A program made the translations under genes and the position numbers. Below are positions 19,089-28,559 of a stretch of 44,258 nucleotides of DNA, piece after piece. The DNA is from Gammaproteobacteria bacterium (GTDB taxonomy: Bacteria > Pseudomonadota > Gammaproteobacteria > Chromatiales > Chromatiaceae): the NCBI GenBank assembly GCA_030148485.1, contig JASBTJ010000018.1, positions 1 through 44,258 on the forward strand, read 5' to 3'. The notes under the pieces are model-generated. The model was not told where the DNA came from and made no database searches. It saw nothing but the letters and a program-made list of their open reading frames with translations. Each line of letters starts with the position of its first letter. Position 1 is the stretch's first letter.

Positions 19089-19859
19089 GTGATCGACCCG
19101 CGGGCAGCCATCGATCCGGCCGCCGAGCTGGACGAGGGGGTGCGCGTCGGCCCCTTTACGGTGATTGGTGCCGGGGTGCGGATTGGTGCCGGCACAGAGA
19201 TCGGCCCGCACGCCGTGCTCAAAGGGCGCACCACCATCGGTCGCGACAATCGGATATTCCAGTTCGCATCGGTCGGCGAAGACCCGCAGGACAAGAAGTA
19301 CGCGGGTGAAGACACGGCACTGGAGATCGGCGACCGTAACGTCATCCGCGAGTTCGCCACGGTGCATCGCGGCACCGTGCAAGATCATGGCGTGACCCGC
19401 TTGGGCAACGACAATTTGCTGATGGCATATACCCATGTGGCCCATGACTGTCAGATTGGCGACCACGTGATCATGGCCAACGCCGCGTCGCTTGGTGGCC
19501 ATGTGCGGGTGGACGATTGGGCGATCCTCGGCGGCTTCACCATTGTTCACCAGTTCTGCCGCATCGGTGCCCACAGCTTTGCGGGCATGGGCAGCGCCAT
19601 CACCAAGGACGTGCCGCCTTATGTGCTTTCCGGCGGCAATCCCACCAAGCCGCGGGGTATCAATTCCGAAGGTCTGCAGCGCCGCGGGTACGATGCCGAG
19701 AGCATCGCGGCGATCAAGCGCGCCTATCGCAAGATCTACCTGGGTGGTGCCCCCTTGGTTGACGCGACACGGGATATTCGGGCCATGTCGGCAGACTTCG
19801 ACGCGTTGGTGTTGCTGGCGGACTTCCTCGAGCAGGACGGCCGCAGCATCCTGCGCTGA
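19089..19859 (+). CDS. lpxA: LpxA, UDP-GlcNAc O-acyltransferase
   Basis: First step of lipid A synthesis: transfers a hydroxyacyl chain from ACP to UDP-GlcNAc. The 256-residue protein starts at a GTG one base after the fabZ TGA (MIDPRAAIDPAAELDEGVRV) and shows hexapeptide repeats of the left-handed beta-helix, the catalytic His in YTHVAHDCQIGDHV, and the C-terminal GINSEGLQRRGYDAESIAAI helical domain. Slightly shorter than E. coli LpxA (262) but complete. Confidence 0.96.
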   Translation: MIDPRAAIDPAAELDEGVRVGPFTVIGAGVRIGAGTEIGPHAVLKGRTTIGRDNRIFQFASVGEDPQDKKYAGEDTALEIGDRNVIREFATVHRGTVQDHGVTRLGNDNLLMAYTHVAHDCQIGDHVIMANAASLGGHVRVDDWAILGGFTIVHQFCRIGAHSFAGMGSAITKDVPPYVLSGGNPTKPRGINSEGLQRRGYDAESIAAIKRAYRKIYLGGAPLVDATRDIRAMSADFDALVLLADFLEQDGRSILR

Positions 19860-19867
19860 TCACCACG

Positions 19868-21028
19868 ATGGGTTTACGGATTGCCATGGTGGCTGCCGAA
19901 CCGTCCGGCGATCTGCTGGCCGCGGGGCTGATGGCCGAACTGCGCCGTCGTCATCCGGACATGACGTTTACCGGGATCGGCGGGGAGCGCATGTCCGCCG
20001 AGGGGCTGGTCAGCGAGGTGCCGATGGAGAAGTTGTCGGTGATGGGGCTGGTGGAAGTGCTCAAACATCTACCGGAACTCCTACGTATCCGGCGCGACCT
20101 GGCAAGGCGCTTGATCGCTCAGCCGCCGGATTTGTTTATCGGCGTGGACGCGCCCGATTTCAATCTGGGCCTGGAAAAGCGCTTGAAGGCCGCCGGCATC
20201 CCCACGGTGCACTATGTGTGTCCCACGGTGTGGGCGTGGCGCCCGAAACGCGTCAAGGTGCTGCGCCAGGCGGTGGATCTGGTACTGAGTATTTTCCCTT
20301 TTGAACAGGATTTCCTGCGCCGACACCAGGTTGCCAGCTGTTACGTCGGGCACCCGCTGGCCCAGGATATGCCGCTGGAACCGGACCGCGACGCCGCCCG
20401 GGCACGTCTCGGGCTGGCGGTCGACGCCCCGGTGCTGGCGGTGCTGCCGGGCAGTCGCGGCAGCGAAATCGGGGTCCTTAGCCAGCCGTTTCTGCAGGCG
20501 GCCACGAGGTTGCGTGCAGACAGACCGACGTTGCAGGTGGTGGTCCCGGTGGTAAACGCCCGTGGGGAGGCCTTGTTTGCCGCCCAGTTGGCGCAACACG
20601 CGCCCGAACTACCGGTATCGGTGGTCCGCGGCGACAGCCGCAGCGTGCTTGCCGCGGCGGACGTGGTGTTGACCGCCTCGGGGACGGCGACCTTCGAGAC
20701 GTTGTTGTCGAAACGCCCCATGGTGGTGGGCTATAAGTTGCATTGGTTGAGCTACGCCATCGCGCGCCTGTTTCGTCTGGTCAAGGTGGACCATATCGCC
20801 ATGGCCAATCTGCTGGCCGGCGAACGGTTGGCGGCGGAGCTGGTGCAGGGGGACTGTGAACCCGACCGCCTGGTCGCCGAGTTGTCCAGCTTGTTCGACG
20901 ATCCCGAGCGCGTCGCACACATCACCCGACGCTACGTCCAGGTGCATCGTGAACTGATCCACGATACCAACCGTGAGGCGGCGGATGCGGTGCTGGGTTT
21001 GTGTGTCCAAGGGGCGTCGGGCCGATGA
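19868..21028 (+). CDS. lpxB: LpxB, lipid-A-disaccharide synthase
   Basis: A GT-B glycosyltransferase that joins lipid X and UDP-diacylglucosamine at the inner membrane. The 386-residue protein has [15 protein letters not shown] at the N terminus, [42 protein letters not shown] and the nucleotide-binding [20 protein letters not shown]. The usual LPNLLAG segment reads MANLLAG here, a modest variation. The TGA overlaps the rnhB ATG (ATGA). Confidence 0.96.
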   Translation: MGLRIAMVAAEPSGDLLAAGLMAELRRRHPDMTFTGIGGERMSAEGLVSEVPMEKLSVMGLVEVLKHLPELLRIRRDLARRLIAQPPDLFIGVDAPDFNLGLEKRLKAAGIPTVHYVCPTVWAWRPKRVKVLRQAVDLVLSIFPFEQDFLRRHQVASCYVGHPLAQDMPLEPDRDAARARLGLAVDAPVLAVLPGSRGSEIGVLSQPFLQAATRLRADRPTLQVVVPVVNARGEALFAAQLAQHAPELPVSVVRGDSRSVLAAADVVLTASGTATFETLLSKRPMVVGYKLHWLSYAIARLFRLVKVDHIAMANLLAGERLAAELVQGDCEPDRLVAELSSLFDDPERVAHITRRYVQVHRELIHDTNREAADAVLGLCVQGASGR

Positions 21029-21609
21029 GCGCGCAACTGATCTGCGGCGTCGATGTGGTCGGCCGCGGGCCGCTGGCTGGCCCGGTGGTTGCGGCGGCGG
21101 TGATCCTGGACCCGCAGCGTCCCATCGACGGCCTGAATGATTCCAAGCGGCTCACGGCGAAACGCCGCGACCTGTTGGCCGTGCAGATCCGTGAGCACGC
21201 GCTGGCCTGGTCGATCGGTCGGGCGGAAGTCGAGGAAATAGACCGGATCAATATCCTGCAGGCGACCTTCCTGGCAATGCGGCGTGCCGTCGACGCCTTG
21301 GCGACCCCGCCACGGCAGGCGCTGATCGACGGTAACCGCATTCCTCCCGGGTTGCCCTGTCCGGCCCAGGCCATCGTCGGTGGCGACGGTAGCGAGCCGG
21401 CCATCAGCGCGGCATCGATCCTCGCCAAGGTCAGTCGTGATCAGGAAATGGTTGCCCTGGACGCCCTGTATCCCGGCTACGGGCTGGCCGGTCACAAGGG
21501 CTACCCGACCAAGGCGCATATGGTGGCCTTGAGTGCCCTGGGTGTCACGCCGGTGCATCGGCGTTCCTTCGCGCCGGTGCGGCGCTGCCTGCAGGGCGTT
21601 ATCGCCTGA
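21025..21609 (+). CDS. rnhB: Ribonuclease HII with an altered active-site residue (Glu to Val)
   Basis: RNase HII removes single ribonucleotides and RNA-DNA hybrids. The 194-residue protein is full length and collinear with E. coli Rnh[23 protein letters not shown] (catalytic Asp), [20 protein letters not shown] (catalytic Asp), [11 protein letters not shown] and [12 protein letters not shown]. However the first motif, normally GVDEVGRG with adjacent catalytic Asp and Glu (Asp16/Glu17 in E. coli), reads GVDVVGRG: codon 11 (21055-21057) is GTG instead of an expected GAG. This should severely reduce activity if the sequence is right. The rest is so well kept that the change looks recent or is a sequence error. 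The stop overlaps the start of the next small ORF. Confidence 0.94.
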   Translation: MSAQLICGVDVVGRGPLAGPVVAAAVILDPQRPIDGLNDSKRLTAKRRDLLAVQIREHALAWSIGRAEVEEIDRINILQATFLAMRRAVDALATPPRQALIDGNRIPPGLPCPAQAIVGGDGSEPAISAASILAKVSRDQEMVALDALYPGYGLAGHKGYPTKAHMVALSALGVTPVHRRSFAPVRRCLQGVIA

Positions 21610-21788
21610 TGGCCGGCACTTGCCGCGCCTGCCGATTCCTGCGCATCGTACTGCTTGGGGGCGCGGGTGCGCTTGCTGCCAGCTGGATTGCCCTGACCGC
21701 GGGCATTGATCGCGGACAATTGATCATGCCGGCGACCCTGGGGGTCTTGGTGGCGCTGGGACTTGGGGTGCTATTGTCTAAACGATAG
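21609..21788 (+). CDS. Small two-helix membrane protein (59 aa)
   Basis: An ATG overlapping the rnhB TGA opens a 59-residue frame: [20 protein letters not shown] at the N terminus, then two predicted membrane helices (about residues 11-30 and 38-56) separated by a short polar turn around DRGQ, ending LLSKR. It ends with TAG (21786-21788), with a TGA in the same frame two codons later. The start-stop overlap and unbroken hydrophobic pattern suggest a real coupled gene, but I recognise no family. A CxxC-like TCRAC near the start is notable. Confidence 0.5.
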   Translation: MAGTCRACRFLRIVLLGGAGALAASWIALTAGIDRGQLIMPATLGVLVALGLGVLLSKR

Positions 21789-21830
21789 CCTTGATCGCTA
21801 TAACCGCCATGCTGCGCGCTGTGCACGTTC

Positions 21831-21844
21831 GTCGGGATCCCGAC
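21831..21844. repeat. Perfect 14-bp palindrome
   Basis: GTCGGGATCCCGAC is its own reverse complement. It lies in the 125-base gap before the GGDEF/EAL gene, 17 bases upstream of a second inverted repeat. It could be an operator for a dimeric regulator or part of a transcript fold; there is no T-run after it. Confidence 0.45.
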
Positions 21845-21860
21845 AAGGCTAAGCTCAGGA

Positions 21861-21895
21861 TATGAGACAGAGGCCTCCGGCGCAGATGTCTCATA
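21861..21895. promoter_or_regulatory. Inverted repeat (operator or hairpin) before the GGDEF/EAL gene
   Basis: TATGAGACA (21861-21869) and TGTCTCATA (21887-21895) are perfect 9-bp inverted repeats, 26 bases centre to centre, ending just before the purine-rich AGAAGGAACTGGGGG ribosome-binding region of the gene that starts at 21914. It may be an operator or an RNA stem controlling access to the ribosome binding site. Confidence 0.5.
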
Positions 21896-21913
21896 GAAGG
21901 AACTGGGGGCCTG

Positions 21914-24844
21914 GTGAGTACACAATCGGATTACGCGAACCTGCTTGAGGGACTGTTGGCCATACCGTGGCGGTTACGGCGTGGTGACCGGCATTTTTCC
22001 CATATCGGTCCCCAGATCGAGTCCTTGCTCGGTCATCCGCAGGCAGATTGGTATACCGCGGACCGGTGGCTGTCCCATCTGCATGTGGATGATCGGGCGG
22101 CGTTCGGCGAATGGCTGGCGACGCGCACCCCTGAAATGGGCGTGACGACGCTGGTGTTTCGCGCATGCACTGCCGACGGTCATTGGGTGTGGTTGCAGGC
22201 ATCGTGCTCGGCATCGTCGGTTGACGAACCGGGGGAGTTGGCCGGGGTGCTGCTGGACGTCACTTCCCACCGCCTTCAGGCCGATCGGTTGGCCCGTTTG
22301 AATCGTGCCTTGCGGGTTGTCACCGGTTGCAACACCGCGATGCTGCAAGCCGACAACGAGCGCGAGTTGCTGAACGAGATCTGTCGGGTGTCGGTGCAGG
22401 ACGGTGGCTATCACATGGCCTGGGTCGGCGTGGCGGTACAGGATGCCGAGCGTCGTGTCCGGCCGGTGGCCAGTTTTGGCGACAGCGACGGCTATTTACA
22501 TGAAATCGATGTGCGCTGGTCCGACGTCCCGGTTGGTCAAGGGCCGACCGGCACGGCAATCCGGACCGGGCGGGTATCGGTCGCCGCGTCCACTGATACC
22601 GATCCGCGTATGGCACCGTGGCGTGACTCGGCACTGAAACGGGGGTTCCGTTCCTCCATCGCGTTGCCATTACGCGACCGTGGGGAAACCTTTGGCGCAC
22701 TGAGCATCTATGCCGACGATCCCAATGCCTTCGACGAGGAATCCGTCGATCTGTTGTCGCGCCTGGCCGACAATCTCGCCTACGGGCTGACGGCACTGCG
22801 CGATCGCCTGCAACGGCAGCAGACCGAGCGCTATTTGGAGGCCATGTACGCCAGTTCGCCGGACATGATCTTCATCTTCAGCGAAAACGGGCGCCTGCTG
22901 GACGCGAACCGCAATGCGCTTGCTGGTCTGGGGCTGACCAAGGCGGAGCTGTTGGCTTGTCCTCCGCGCCGCCTACTGGCCCCCGAGGCGTCCCTGCTGT
23001 TCCTGGTGCGACGTATCCGCAAGGCCCGCTCGGGCGAGGATCAGGATTTCGAACTGACCTTGCGGCGCGCCAATGGCGAGCCTTTTCCCGCCGAGGTCCG
23101 CCTGCGCCGCCTGGCGGTCTACCGCGACCAGGACGAACCGCGTGTGCTGGCGATGGTCCGGGACCTGACCGAGCAGAAGGCGGAGCAGGCCCGGGCCAGC
23201 ACCCTGTCAATGGCGCTCGAGCAGACCGCAGATGCGGTCAGCATCTCCGATCGTTCCGGCATCATCGAATACGTCAATCCCGCGTTTGAGCAGATCACAG
23301 GCTACAGCCGCGAGGAGGCGGTCGGCCGCGCGCACTCTCTGCTCAAGTCAGGGCGTCATGATGCGGTGTTCTACCAACGCCTGTGGGCCTGCCTGAACGA
23401 AGGCAAGTCGTTTCGCGACGTGTTCATCAACCGGCGCAAGAACGGTCAGTTGTTCTACGAGGAAAAGACCATCACACCGGTGCGCGACGGTGCCGATCAG
23501 ATCATGCACTTCGTGGCCACCGGCAAAGACATCACCGAGCGGATGGCGACCGAGGAACGGTTGCACTATCTGGCACATCACGATGTGCTGACCGGCCTGC
23601 CCAACCGTACCCTGTTCATGGATCGCGTCGAACATGCCTTGTCCCGTCGCCCGGAAGACCAAGGCGTGGTGGCGCTGTTGTTCATCGATCTGGATCGCTT
23701 CAAGCTGATCAACGATTCCCTCGGGCACGATGCCGGCGACCGCCTTTTGCAGGTGGTGGCCCGGCGCCTGCGGACCTGTGTCCGCCAGGGCGATACCATC
23801 GCCCGTCTCGGCGGCGACGAGTTCGGCATCATCCTGGAGGGGCTACGGGACGGGCAACGGGCAGCCGATGTGGCCAGTCAGTTGATCGCCGAATTGTCCC
23901 GTCCAGTGGTGGAAAAGGACGCGGAGCTGTTCGTCACCCTGAGTATCGGCATCAGCTTGGCACCGTTCGACGGCGGCGACTCCCAGACCTTGCTCAAACA
24001 TGCGGATGTCGCCATGTACCGTGCCAAGGAGCGGGGGCGGGACACCTTCCAGTTCTTCTCAGCGGACATGAGCGAGCGCGCCGCCCGCCGACTGAGTCTG
24101 GAGACCGAACTACGCTATGCGCACGAACGGGAGGAATTCCGTCTCTGTTACCAACCCCAGGTACGCTTGTCTGATCGCAAGGTGGTGGGGGTCGAGGCCT
24201 TGTTGCGGTGGGAGCACCCGACCCGTGGCCTGGTCGAGCCGGCCGATTTCATCCCGGTACTGGAGGAAACCGGGCTGATCATGCCCGTCGGGGAATGGGT
24301 GTTGCAGCGGGCATGCGGCGATATCATGGCTTTGCCCGTAGCGGGGCCCCCCACCAGCCTGTCGATCAACCTCTCCAGCCGACAATTCATGGTCAGCGAC
24401 GTGGTCCAACTGCTGGACCGGGTACTCAGCCACAGCGGGCTGCCTCCGACCCAGTTGGTCATCGAGATCACCGAGAGCCTGATCCTGCGTGACGACACCC
24501 AGACGTTGAAGGCCCTTACCCGTATCAGCGACATGGGCGCTGGTATTGCCATCGACGACTTCGGCACCGGCTATTCGGCGCTCAGTTATCTGAAGCGCTT
24601 TCCCATCGATACCTTGAAAATCGACCGTAGCTTCATCCGCGACATCAGCACGGACCCCGACGACGCCGGGATCGTGGAGGCGGTGATCGCCATGGCACGC
24701 AGTTTGAATCTGTTGGTGGTTGCCGAAGGCGTCGCCGAGCCCGGTCAGCTGGCGTTTCTCGAGCGCCTGGGTTGTCCGATCGCCCAAGGCTACCTGTTCG
24801 GGGCGCCGTCAAGCCTGGCGGAAGCGATGAAAGTGTCGTCCTGA
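21914..24844 (+). CDS. PAS-GAF-PAS-PAS-GGDEF-EAL cyclic-di-GMP signalling protein
   Basis: A 976-residue protein, GTG start after a GGGGG-containing site. Order: PAS-like region (about 15-120, with a PAC-like end DVTSHRLQADRL), GAF (about 130-295, GYHMAWVGVAVQDAE through RGETFGALSIYADDP), PAS (about 305-420, ending VRDLTEQKAEQARA), PAS (about 425-545, ITGYSREEAVGRAHSLLKSG to ATGKDITERMATEE), GGDEF (active-site Gly633-Phe637, RLGGDEFGII) and EAL (Glu761-Leu763, VEALLRWEHP; DDFGTGYSALSYLKRFPIDT). Both catalytic signatures are intact, so it may make and/or degrade c-di-GMP. No membrane helices seen: cytosolic. It lies between rnhB and dnaE, usually adjacent in this class, so it is an insertion into a conserved block. 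The ligand of its sensory domains is unknown. Confidence 0.93.
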   Translation: MSTQSDYANLLEGLLAIPWRLRRGDRHFSHIGPQIESLLGHPQADWYTADRWLSHLHVDDRAAFGEWLATRTPEMGVTTLVFRACTADGHWVWLQASCSASSVDEPGELAGVLLDVTSHRLQADRLARLNRALRVVTGCNTAMLQADNERELLNEICRVSVQDGGYHMAWVGVAVQDAERRVRPVASFGDSDGYLHEIDVRWSDVPVGQGPTGTAIRTGRVSVAASTDTDPRMAPWRDSALKRGFRSSIALPLRDRGETFGALSIYADDPNAFDEESVDLLSRLADNLAYGLTALRDRLQRQQTERYLEAMYASSPDMIFIFSENGRLLDANRNALAGLGLTKAELLACPPRRLLAPEASLLFLVRRIRKARSGEDQDFELTLRRANGEPFPAEVRLRRLAVYRDQDEPRVLAMVRDLTEQKAEQARASTLSMALEQTADAVSISDRSGIIEYVNPAFEQITGYSREEAVGRAHSLLKSGRHDAVFYQRLWACLNEGKSFRDVFINRRKNGQLFYEEKTITPVRDGADQIMHFVATGKDITERMATEERLHYLAHHDVLTGLPNRTLFMDRVEHALSRRPEDQGVVALLFIDLDRFKLINDSLGHDAGDRLLQVVARRLRTCVRQGDTIARLGGDEFGIILEGLRDGQRAADVASQLIAELSRPVVEKDAELFVTLSIGISLAPFDGGDSQTLLKHADVAMYRAKERGRDTFQFFSADMSERAARRLSLETELRYAHEREEFRLCYQPQVRLSDRKVVGVEALLRWEHPTRGLVEPADFIPVLEETGLIMPVGEWVLQRACGDIMALPVAGPPTSLSINLSSRQFMVSDVVQLLDRVLSHSGLPPTQLVIEITESLILRDDTQTLKALTRISDMGAGIAIDDFGTGYSALSYLKRFPIDTLKIDRSFIRDISTDPDDAGIVEAVIAMARSLNLLVVAEGVAEPGQLAFLERLGCPIAQGYLFGAPSSLAEAMKVSS

Positions 24845-24874
24845 CAGGGGCTTCCGGATGATCTGTTTTCAGGG

Positions 24875-24903
24875 CTGAAACGCCGCGGCGCGCGGGGTAT
24901 GCT
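24875..24903 (+). promoter_or_regulatory. Predicted sigma-70 promoter of dnaE
   Basis: CTGAAA (24875-24880), a 17-base spacer and TATGCT (24898-24903) form a plausible promoter in the 103-base gap upstream of dnaE, 45 bases before its start. It would let dnaE-accA-tilS be transcribed independently of the inserted GGDEF/EAL gene. Confidence 0.5.
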
Positions 24904-24947
24904 AAACGCCGTTCAGCATCCCCACGCGCCGCCGCGAACCGACTCTC

Positions 24948-27900
24948 ATGCCTGCCGAATTCGTCCACCTGCATCTGCATACCGAGTACTCCCTGGTGGA
25001 CGGGGTGGCACGGATCAAGCCATTGATCGCCAAGGTCGTGGCGCTCGGCATGCCGGCCGTCGCGCTCACCGACCAGAGCAATATGTTCGCCGCGGTACGG
25101 TTCTATAAGGCCTGTCAGGGTGCGGGCGTGAAGCCGATCATCGGCGTGGATGCCTTGATCCGTAACCCTGAAGACGCCAATCAGCCCCACCGGTTGGTGC
25201 TGTTGGCTCAGAACAACACCGGTTATCGGCGGCTTACCGAGCTGGTGTCCAGGAGTTACCAGGAAGGCCAGCACCTGGGGCGGCCGATGATGCGGCTCGA
25301 TTGGCTTACCGCCGAGACCACCCAAGGGTTAGTCGCCCTGTCCGGAGGCCGCGACGGCGACGTGGGCCGCGCCTTGCTCAGCGGCAATCAGGCCGCGGCC
25401 CGTGCGGCCTTGGACCGCTGGGTACGGTTGTTCGGCGACCGCTACTACCTGGAGCTGACCCGTACCGGCCGTCCCGGCGAGGAGGATTGCCTGCACGCCA
25501 GCGTCGCGCTGGCGCAAGCCAAGGGCGTGCCGGTGGTCGCCAGCAACGACGTCCGCTTCATTCAGACCGACGACTTCCAGGCGCACGAGGTACGGGTCTG
25601 CATCAACCAGGGACGCACCCTGGACGACAAGCGCCGTCCCAAGGACTACACCGAGCAGCAGTATCTGCGCACCCCGACCGAGATGGCCGAGCTGTTCGCC
25701 GATATTCCCGAGGCGTTGGAAAATACCGTTGAGATCGCCAAGCGCTGCACTGTCGAACTCACGCTGGGCAAGGCCTTCCTGCCGGACTTTCCGATCCCGG
25801 CCGGCATGACCATCGACGAGTTTTTCCGCGCCGAATCGCAAACGGGCCTGGACTGGCGGCTGCGGCAGATCTTTGCTGACGACCCCGATCTGGCGGAAAA
25901 GCGCCAACCCTATGACGAGCGCCTGCAGGTCGAGCTGGACGTGATCTGCGGCATGGGATTCCCCGGTTACTTCCTGATCGTGGCGGACTTCATCCAGTGG
26001 GCCAAGGACAACGGCATCCCGGTGGGACCGGGGCGGGGTTCGGGTGCCGGTTCGTTGGTGGCCTATGTGCTGAAGATCACCGATCTGGACCCGCTGGAAC
26101 ACGATCTGCTGTTCGAGCGCTTTCTGAACCCTGAACGGGTGTCCATGCCCGATTTCGATGTCGATTTTTGCATGGACAACCGCGACAAGGTCATCGACTA
26201 CGTGGCGCGTAAATACGGCCGTGACGCGGTGTCTCAGATCATCACCTACGGTTCCATGGCCGCCAAGGCGGTGGTGCGCGACGTGGGTCGGGTGCTCGGC
26301 CACCCCTATGGATTCACGGACCGCGTCGCCAAGATGGTGCCGTTCGAGATCGGCATGACCCTGGACAAGGCGCTGGAGGAAAGCGAAGACCTCAAGGACG
26401 CCTACGCCAACGACGAGGAAGTCACCCAGCTGATCGACATGGCCAAGAAGCTGGAAGGCCTGGCCCGCAACGCCGGCAAGCATGCCGGAGGTGTGGTCAT
26501 CGCGCCCGGCAAGTTGACGGACTTTTCGCCGTTGTACTGCGAAGCCGACGGCTCGAACCTGGTCACCCAGTACGACAAGGACGATGTCGAGGCGGCCGGG
26601 CTGGTCAAATTCGACTTCCTGGGCTTGCGCACGCTGACGATCATTGATTGGGCGCTCAAGACGGTGAACGAACAACGCCTGAAAAAAGGCGAGCCCAGGA
26701 TCGAGATCGACAAGATCGACATGGCCGACGAGGCGGCCTTCAAGCTGCTTAAAAGTGCCGAAACCACCGCCGTGTTCCAGTTGGAATCGGCGGGCATGAA
26801 GCAGTTGATCAAGAAGTTGCAGCCCGATTGCTTTGACGAGATCACCGCCCTGGTGGCGCTGTTCCGGCCCGGTCCCTTGCAATCGGGCATGGTGGACAAC
26901 TTCATCAATCGCAAGCACGGGCGTGAAGAGGTCTCCTACCCGGATCCGCACTATCAACACGAGTGCCTGAAGCCGATCCTGGACTCCACCTACGGCATTA
27001 TCCTGTATCAGGAGCAGGTGATGCAGATCGCCCAGGCCATGGCCGGCTACACCCTGGGCGGCGCCGATATGCTGCGTCGCGCCATGGGCAAGAAAAAGCC
27101 CGAGGAAATGGCCAAGCAGCGCGCGGTGTTCGCCGAAGGCGCGGCGAACAACAACATCGATCCCGATCTGGCGATGAAGATCTTCGACCTGGTGGAGAAG
27201 TTCGCCGGTTACGGCTTCAACAAGTCGCACTCGGCCGCCTATGCGCTGGTGTCCTACCAGACCCTATGGCTCAAGACCCATTATCCGGCGGCCTTTATGG
27301 CGGCGGTGTTGTCATCGGATATGGACAACACCGACAAGGTGGTGACCTTCATCGAGGAATGCCGCGCCATGAAGCTCAAGGTGGCGCCGCCCGATGTGAA
27401 TCGCTCGGCCCACATGTTCACCGTGGATGGCGACGACACCGTGGTGTACGGCCTGGGCGCCATCAAGGGTGTGGGCGAGGCGGCCATCGAGGGGATCATC
27501 GAAGCGCGGGGAAAAGGCGGCGCCTATCGGGACCTGTTCGATTTCTGCCGTCGCATCGACCTGAAAAAGGCCAACCGTCGGGTGCTCGAATCCCTGATCC
27601 GCGCCGGCGCGTTGGATCACATCGGTCCCAACCGCGCCACGCTGATGATCCAGCTACCCTTGGCGTTGCAGGTGGCCGAGAAGGCCGAAAAGGACGCCAG
27701 CGCAGGCATGGTGGACATGTTCGGCATGCCGGAGCCTGAACCGGAACACGCGCTGCCGGCGCTTGGCGTCATCCCCGATGCCATCGAGGAGTGGGAAGAC
27801 GAAGAGCGTCTGGCCGGCGAAAAGGAGACCCTGGGGCTTTATCTCACAGGGCACCCCATCGATCGCTATCTGGACGAGTTGCCGCAACTGGTGTCCAGTC

Positions 27901-28526
27901 GTATCGCCAAGTTGTCGCTGGATGGAAATGGCGGTGGTGAGGGGCGCCGGCACCGCGCCAAGGTGACCGCGACCGTGGCGGGTTTGGTGATCGCCATGAA
28001 CAAACGTCAGACACAGCGGGGTTTCATGGCGTCGCTGTTGCTGGATGACAAATCCGGGCGTATCGAAGCCACCCTGTTCAGCGAGGCCTACGAGCAGTAC
28101 AAGGACAAGTTGGGGGTGGACAAGGTATTGGCCGTGGAGGGGGCCCTGGTCCATGACGAGTACCGCGGCGGGTTGTCGCTGCGGGCGGACAAGGTGTCGA
28201 CCCTGGAAGAGTGGCGCGGCGAGCGCGCCGGGGTGATCGCCTTGAAACTGCATGAGTCGTTGATTCGTGGCCACGGCTGGACGGCCACGGACTTTGCCGA
28301 CCGCTTGGGTCGGATCATCACGCCGCACCGGGACGGTGGTACCGAGTTACGTGTCCACTACGAGCGTCACGACGCCAGTGGCGTGGTCCGTCTCGGCGAA
28401 GGCTGGCGGGTGCACCCCACTGACGAGCTGATCCGCCAGTTGGCCAAGTTGTTGGGTGACGAGAACGTGAAGGTCGTCTACGGTCGCTCGCTGCCCCAGG
28501 AAAATTCGGCCGCGATTGCGGTATGA
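24948..28526 (+). CDS. dnaE: DNA polymerase III alpha subunit
   Basis: Replicative polymerase of the chromosome. The 1192-residue protein has the N-terminal PHP domain (FVHLHLHTEYSLVDGVARIK), the C-family palm with PGRGSGAGSLVAYVLKITD and the catalytic aspartates in MPDFDVDFCMDNRDK and VKFDFLGLRTLTI, the finger region GGADMLRRAMGKKKPEEM, the GYGFNKSHSAAYALVSYQT motif, and a C-terminal OB fold (KVTATVAGLVIAMNKRQTQR) followed by the tau-binding tail. Length and motifs are normal. accA follows 33 bases later. Confidence 0.98.
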   Translation: MPAEFVHLHLHTEYSLVDGVARIKPLIAKVVALGMPAVALTDQSNMFAAVRFYKACQGAGVKPIIGVDALIRNPEDANQPHRLVLLAQNNTGYRRLTELVSRSYQEGQHLGRPMMRLDWLTAETTQGLVALSGGRDGDVGRALLSGNQAAARAALDRWVRLFGDRYYLELTRTGRPGEEDCLHASVALAQAKGVPVVASNDVRFIQTDDFQAHEVRVCINQGRTLDDKRRPKDYTEQQYLRTPTEMAELFADIPEALENTVEIAKRCTVELTLGKAFLPDFPIPAGMTIDEFFRAESQTGLDWRLRQIFADDPDLAEKRQPYDERLQVELDVICGMGFPGYFLIVADFIQWAKDNGIPVGPGRGSGAGSLVAYVLKITDLDPLEHDLLFERFLNPERVSMPDFDVDFCMDNRDKVIDYVARKYGRDAVSQIITYGSMAAKAVVRDVGRVLGHPYGFTDRVAKMVPFEIGMTLDKALEESEDLKDAYANDEEVTQLIDMAKKLEGLARNAGKHAGGVVIAPGKLTDFSPLYCEADGSNLVTQYDKDDVEAAGLVKFDFLGLRTLTIIDWALKTVNEQRLKKGEPRIEIDKIDMADEAAFKLLKSAETTAVFQLESAGMKQLIKKLQPDCFDEITALVALFRPGPLQSGMVDNFINRKHGREEVSYPDPHYQHECLKPILDSTYGIILYQEQVMQIAQAMAGYTLGGADMLRRAMGKKKPEEMAKQRAVFAEGAANNNIDPDLAMKIFDLVEKFAGYGFNKSHSAAYALVSYQTLWLKTHYPAAFMAAVLSSDMDNTDKVVTFIEECRAMKLKVAPPDVNRSAHMFTVDGDDTVVYGLGAIKGVGEAAIEGIIEARGKGGAYRDLFDFCRRIDLKKANRRVLESLIRAGALDHIGPNRATLMIQLPLALQVAEKAEKDASAGMVDMFGMPEPEPEHALPALGVIPDAIEEWEDEERLAGEKETLGLYLTGHPIDRYLDELPQLVSSRIAKLSLDGNGGGEGRRHRAKVTATVAGLVIAMNKRQTQRGFMASLLLDDKSGRIEATLFSEAYEQYKDKLGVDKVLAVEGALVHDEYRGGLSLRADKVSTLEEWRGERAGVIALKLHESLIRGHGWTATDFADRLGRIITPHRDGGTELRVHYERHDASGVVRLGEGWRVHPTDELIRQLAKLLGDENVKVVYGRSLPQENSAAIAV

Positions 28527-28559
28527 TGCGGCCCCTGTTCACAGGTCCAAAAGCAGGTC

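Noticed and set aside
25329..27230. Long minus-strand open frame inside dnaE
   Set aside because: It is antisense to well-conserved dnaE coding sequence with no recognisable motifs; GC-rich genes often leave such frames open.
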